Part shown: piece after piece, positions 60,352 to 64,000 of the stretch
Position numbering within the stretch: position 1 is the first letter of the stretch
Layout of the letters: each line of letters opens with the position of its first letter
Origin: an uncultured Collinsella sp.
GTDB taxonomy: Bacteria > Actinomycetota > Coriobacteriia > Coriobacteriales > Coriobacteriaceae
Assembly: GCA_900540995.1 (NCBI GenBank)
Contig: UQHO01000002.1
Coordinates: 1-64,000, forward strand
DNA length: 64,000 nt
Direction: 5' to 3'
Program-made: the position numbers and the translations under genes
Notes under the pieces: model-generated
Seen by the model: only the letters and a program-made list of their open reading frames with translations
Told to the model about the DNA's origin: nothing
Database searches by the model: none

Positions 60352-61227
60352 ATGTTCGATATGGTTTCTCGCCGCGGTTTTGTCTCGCTTTCTGCTGCCG
60401 CTGCCGCCGGCCTTGGCCTTGCCGGCTGCTCGGGCAACAAGACGTCCGAGCTCGCTGGTTCCGATACCGGCTCAGCCAGGTCTTCCTCTAAGAAGAAGGC
60501 TGTTGAGCTGCAGGTCTTCGCCGCTAACTCGCTCGAGAAGGCGCTTCCCGAGGTTCAGGAGCTTTACACCGAGCAGACCGGCACCACGTTTGCCGACACG
60601 CAGTTTAAGGCGTCTGGCGACCTTGTCGAGCAGATGCGCGCCGGTGCCGCCGTCGACGTGCTCATCACGGCCTCCAAGGGCACCATGGACGACGCCGAGG
60701 CCGCCGAGCTCGTCGACGCCGATTCGCGTGAGGACATGTTCGTCAACGACCTCGTGATCATTCGCGCCGAGGGCTCCGACACCAAGGTCGAGGCCATCGC
60801 CGACGTCGCGAACCTGGACGGCAAGATCGCCATCGGCGACGCCAAGACCGTTCCCGCCGGCAAGTACGCCAACCAGGCCCTGGCCTCCGTGGGCCTCTAC
60901 ACCGGCACCGAGGGCGACGATGGCGAGTATGCTCCCGAGATCGCCGACAAGGTGGCCCTGGCCGACAAAGTTGGTACCGCCGCCGCCTATGTGTCCACAG
61001 GCGACTGCGTGGCCGGTTTTGTCTACAGCTCCGATATCTTCCGCTACGACGGCATCGAGGAGGCCTTCGTGTGCCCCGAGGATTCGCACAAGCCCATCGT
61101 GTACCCGGGTGCCGTTGCCGAGAGCTCCGAGCACGCCGACGAGGCCAAGGCGTTTATCGACTTTTGCCTGACCAACAAGAAGGCTCAGAAGATTTGGGCT
61201 AAGTACGGCTTTGAGCTTTCCGCGTAG
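60352..61227 (+). CDS. modA: Molybdate-binding lipoprotein ModA
   Basis: Periplasm-side receptor of the molybdate ABC importer, 291 residues. The signal carries a twin-arginine motif SRRGFVSLS and a lipobox ending LAGC near residue 25, so Tat export of a lipoprotein is likely. Seen binding-protein features include FAANSLEKALPEVQELY, FKASGDLVEQM and GDCVAGFVYSSDI. GAAAGGG 6 bases before ATG 60352. modB and modC follow. Confidence 0.92.
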   Translation: MFDMVSRRGFVSLSAAAAAGLGLAGCSGNKTSELAGSDTGSARSSSKKKAVELQVFAANSLEKALPEVQELYTEQTGTTFADTQFKASGDLVEQMRAGAAVDVLITASKGTMDDAEAAELVDADSREDMFVNDLVIIRAEGSDTKVEAIADVANLDGKIAIGDAKTVPAGKYANQALASVGLYTGTEGDDGEYAPEIADKVALADKVGTAAAYVSTGDCVAGFVYSSDIFRYDGIEEAFVCPEDSHKPIVYPGAVAESSEHADEAKAFIDFCLTNKKAQKIWAKYGFELSA

Positions 61228-61295
61228 TGCGGCTTGGCGCGATAATTCCATCGTTTTGTGTTTCACTCCGTCCTTGTATTCGCTTGGAGCTTTTC

Positions 61296-62738
61296 GTGCT
61301 TAATAGATTCCGCATCCTTGTCGCCTGTGCTTTGACCTTCACGCTTTGCTGGGTGCCGGGATTTGCGTTTGCTGGAGACGCTGAGGATGGAGCTCAGGTT
61401 GCTGCGACCGCCCATGGGCTTTCCTATGGGATCGAGGGTTTTGAGCGGTTGGCCAAGGGGACCGCTCGTGCCATGGAGGGCCAGCCTGAGGGCTACCGGT
61501 TTCCCGTTGACGAGGACGTGGACCTTGTAGTGGCGCCTGCTGCCGATCGCGTTGTGGTGTGGATATCGCCCAAGGCGGTCGAGAAGTATGGATTGGATCC
61601 GCAGGACAACGAGTGCGTATCGGGTCTCAAGGCCCTCGTCTGTGAGCTCGACAGCGTAAACTGCATGGGAGGTGCGCAGCTAGGGGACGTGGATCTTCCT
61701 TGGTATGTCACGGCGGAAACAACGTTTGACGCCGGCGGGTATACCTATGGCTTTGACGAGCGCGGTGCGGATGGGGACCGCTATGTGGTGATTGCATCGG
61801 CCTCGGGTGATGCCAAGGGCGGCGCGCGTTGGCTTGATAGCGCTCAAATGGTAGAGGCATCGTCTGTCGTGTTGCGGGATGAGCAGGGGCCCTTGACCTC
61901 TCTGACTTCCTTTTTGGGCGACATCGACTATCGCCCGTTTTGGGTGTCTATCAAAACGAGCGGTCTTGCCTTGCTGATCTCCTTTGCGCTGGGCCTGTTC
62001 GCCGCGTGGAAGACTATGGGTACCTCGAGCCGCATCAAGGGCCTGCTCGACTCGGTCTTTACCATTCCTATGGTGCTGCCGCCCACGGTCTGCGGCTTTC
62101 TGCTCCTCATGCTGTTTGGCCGCTCGACCGGGGTGGGCCAGTGGCTCATCGCGCACGGCGTCTCGATCGTCTTTACGTGGCCCGCGGCGGTGATATCTGC
62201 CGTGGTTGTGTCGTTCCCGCTCGTCTATCGTACGGCACTCGGAGCCTTCGAGAGCCTCGACACGCAGATGCTCGATGCGGCGCGAACCCTGGGATGGTCC
62301 GAGCGTCGCATCTTTACCAAGCTTATGATGCCGCTTGGCTGGCCCTCGATTGCCGCCGGCACGGTGCTCGCCTTTGCCCGCGCGATGGGCGAGTTTGGTT
62401 GCACGCTGTTCTTTGCAGGCAACTATGCCGGCATTACGCAGACCATTCCCATTGCGATTTACTTTGAGTGGATGGGCGGTAACACGTCGGTGGCCCTCTT
62501 TTGGGTCATCGTCGTAATTGTGTTCAGTTTCCTGGTCATTCTGTTCATCAACATGTACACGGCGCATTCGCAAAAGTATCGCGAGCGTGGTCTCTCCCGT
62601 GCGGAGCGCAAGCACGCCAAAGATCTCGCCGGACAGGGCGATTCGCTCGATCCGGCGGGCGGCGATGCCTTGCGTATCGATCGCGAGGCGCTGGCCGAGC
62701 TCATGCGCGATGATGCGGCGCAGCAGGGAGGTCGATAA
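61296..62738 (+). CDS. modB: Molybdate permease ModB with an N-terminal extracytoplasmic domain
   Basis: Membrane subunit of the molybdate importer. GTG 61296 (GGAG 6 bases upstream) gives 480 residues. The first 26 form a signal peptide-like segment (LVACALTFTLCWVPGFAFAG). About 27-205 are a hydrophilic domain of unknown fold with Cys near residues 108-126. About 212-440 are the normal ModB permease with five or six membrane segments and the EAA loop DAARTLGWSERRIFTKLMMPLG. The C-terminus has a charged tail. Usual ModB is about 225-280 residues and lacks the N-terminal domain. Confidence 0.88.
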   Translation: MLNRFRILVACALTFTLCWVPGFAFAGDAEDGAQVAATAHGLSYGIEGFERLAKGTARAMEGQPEGYRFPVDEDVDLVVAPAADRVVVWISPKAVEKYGLDPQDNECVSGLKALVCELDSVNCMGGAQLGDVDLPWYVTAETTFDAGGYTYGFDERGADGDRYVVIASASGDAKGGARWLDSAQMVEASSVVLRDEQGPLTSLTSFLGDIDYRPFWVSIKTSGLALLISFALGLFAAWKTMGTSSRIKGLLDSVFTIPMVLPPTVCGFLLLMLFGRSTGVGQWLIAHGVSIVFTWPAAVISAVVVSFPLVYRTALGAFESLDTQMLDAARTLGWSERRIFTKLMMPLGWPSIAAGTVLAFARAMGEFGCTLFFAGNYAGITQTIPIAIYFEWMGGNTSVALFWVIVVIVFSFLVILFINMYTAHSQKYRERGLSRAERKHAKDLAGQGDSLDPAGGDALRIDREALAELMRDDAAQQGGR

Positions 62739-62741
62739 GCT

Positions 62742-63812
62742 ATGTCGCTCGTTTTGGATATTAAGAAACGTTATCCCGGGTTTGTGCTCGACATGCAGCT
62801 TGAGGCCGGCGAGGAGCGCGTGGCGCTGCTGGGCGCCTCGGGTTGCGGCAAGAGCTGCACACTGCGCTGCATTGCCGGTGTGGAGACGCCCGACGAGGGC
62901 AAGATCGTCGTCAACGGCGTGACATTTTTTGACTCGGCCGCGGGCATTAACCTGTCGCCTCAGGAGCGCAAATGCGCTCTGCTGTTCCAAAACTATCAGC
63001 TGTTTCCCAATATGACGGTGGCCGATAACGTGTGCGCTGGCGTAAAGGATGCGGGCGACGCCGCGGCGCGCAAAAGGCTGGCCGAGCGCTATCTGGGCAT
63101 TTTCGGTCTGGCCGACTTTGCCGACCGCTATCCCGCGCGACTCTCGGGCGGTCAGCAGCAACGTGTGGCGCTTGCGCGCATGGTGGCGGCGCATCCGGGC
63201 ATTTTTATGTTCGACGAGCCCATGAGCGCACTCGATTCCTATCTTAAGAGCGCCCTCGAGCAGAACATGCTCGACCTGTTCGATGTGTGCAACCGCACCG
63301 TGCTCTACGTGAGCCACGATATCGACGAGGCATGTCGCCTGTGCCAGCGCATCTGCGTGATGCATAACGGGCACGTCGAGGAGATCGGCTCCGTCGAGGA
63401 CGTGGTCCGCTGTCCGCAGACGCTGGCGGCGCTGCGCCTGACGGGCTGCAAGAACACAAGCCGGGCGCGCAAGATCGGATCCCAAGAAGTTGAGGCGCTC
63501 GATTGGGGCATGACCTTTAGCGTGGGTCGTGAGGTGCCCGATGAGGTGGCATATCTGGGCATTCGTGCGAGCTACTTCCATGTGGACAACCGTGCTGAGC
63601 GGGGTCGCAACAGCTACGACCTGCATGTGGCCCGGGTGAGTGATTCGCGTTTTGAGCGCTTGGTGCTGTTGGACGTGCCGCGCGCCGATGCGCCCACGCG
63701 TCTGCAGTGGAAGGTCAACAAGGTGGGCGTGCCTGTCGACGAACTGCCGCAAGCAGGCGAGACGCTGCGCATGCACTTCGATGCGAGTAGGATCCATTTG
63801 GTTTGTCGATAG
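62742..63812 (+). CDS. modC: Molybdate ABC transporter ATPase ModC
   Basis: ATPase of the molybdate importer, 356 residues. Walker A GASGCGKSCTLRC, signature LSGGQQQRVALARM, Walker B IFMFDEPMSALD and the switch His in YVSHDIDEACRL are all present. Residues about 240-356 form a C-terminal regulatory (TOBE/MOP-like) domain that may sense oxyanion. ATG 62742 lies 3 bases after modB. Confidence 0.94.
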   Translation: MSLVLDIKKRYPGFVLDMQLEAGEERVALLGASGCGKSCTLRCIAGVETPDEGKIVVNGVTFFDSAAGINLSPQERKCALLFQNYQLFPNMTVADNVCAGVKDAGDAAARKRLAERYLGIFGLADFADRYPARLSGGQQQRVALARMVAAHPGIFMFDEPMSALDSYLKSALEQNMLDLFDVCNRTVLYVSHDIDEACRLCQRICVMHNGHVEEIGSVEDVVRCPQTLAALRLTGCKNTSRARKIGSQEVEALDWGMTFSVGREVPDEVAYLGIRASYFHVDNRAERGRNSYDLHVARVSDSRFERLVLLDVPRADAPTRLQWKVNKVGVPVDELPQAGETLRMHFDASRIHLVCR

Positions 63813-63824
63813 CGCCGGGTAATG

Positions 63825-63854
63825 CTGTCGGGGATATAAGCCTCGGCGGTTTTG
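63825..63854 (+). terminator. Candidate terminator after modC
   Basis: CTGTCGGGG (63825-63833) pairs with CCTCGGCGG (63841-63849) using three G-T wobbles, loop ATATAAG, followed by TTTTG. Confidence 0.55.
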
Positions 63855-63945
63855 TCTTGCCGTTTGCCGAATGAGGAATGACAAATCCTTATCAGTCAAG
63901 ATAATTATTTATTAAACGACTGCACACGACGCTGTCGTACGAATG

Positions 63946-63994
63946 TCAACGGTGTTCGCATGGTCGATGACCGTTGATATAGTTGACCTCAACT
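63946..63994. repeat. Clustered GTTGA dyads at the window end
   Basis: TCAACGGT (63946-63953) and ACCGTTGA (63970-63977) form an 8-bp dyad, and AGTTGACCTCAACT (63981-63994) is a second near-palindrome. The repeated GTTGA word suggests an operator ahead of a gene beyond the window, which I cannot see. Confidence 0.45.
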
Positions 63995-64000
63995 TGTAAA

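Noticed and set aside
61680..63899. 739-codon minus-strand open frame opposite modB and modC
   Set aside because: It shows no motifs and covers two well-supported + strand genes; it is a shadow frame.

Overview
The window looks like chromosomal DNA of a GC-rich Actinomycetota of class Coriobacteriia, most likely Collinsella or a close relative. The inference rests on an actinobacterial division cluster that has sepF, yggT and divIVA but no ftsA, an all-anaerobe gut-type gene set, and the small MoeA/ModABC and CyuA-like complement. The genus is a judgement from gene content, not a database result. Gene density is high, starts are mostly ATG with some GTG and TTG, and I saw no tRNA, CRISPR array, insertion sequence or prophage.

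Positions 1-15.7 kb hold the division and cell-wall (dcw) cluster on the + strand: mraZ, rsmH, an FtsL-like gene, ftsI, murF, mraY, murD, ftsW, murG, murC, murB, ftsQ, ftsZ. murE and ddl are missing from it. A promoter overlapped by putative MraZ boxes precedes mraZ. After ftsZ, the usual run pgeF-yggS-sepF-yggT-divIVA is split by a complete high-affinity phosphate operon (pstSCAB-phoU), with pstS coupled to pgeF by an ATGA overlap. yggT appears to start at a rare ATC or ATT codon.

24-40 kb is mixed: a nitroreductase, a second phosphate module (DUF47 plus Pit), a leaderless-looking small gene, a Bax-inhibitor-1 membrane protein, a PARG-like macrodomain protein, an SGNH hydrolase, a pentapeptide-repeat protein, thiamine genes thiD and thiC (the latter behind a TPP riboswitch), yaaA, an M18 aminopeptidase, polA and a HAD phosphatase. 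40-56 kb carries argG (preceded by an arginine-rich leader peptide), a 56-residue ORF, argH, ndk, rpiB, a cysteine desulfidase-like gene, a HAD hydrolase, rpsA, the RNase P RNA, a YigZ protein, a C_GCAxxG_C_C gene broken by a stop codon, metY-like, an MFS exporter, xpt and a GGQ release-factor-like gene. 56-64 kb has a lipid kinase, a ClC channel, then a molybdenum block: moeA, a MoaB/MogA protein and modABC, with an 11-bp dyad over the modA promoter.

The least explained signals are non-coding: four dispersed hairpins sharing the end AGTTGCGGTGRRATA, two long perfect inverted repeats sharing a GGG-CCGACC core, tandem giant hairpins directly after rnpB, helically spaced TTTGG repeats before the nitroreductase, and the candidate arginine attenuator before argG.
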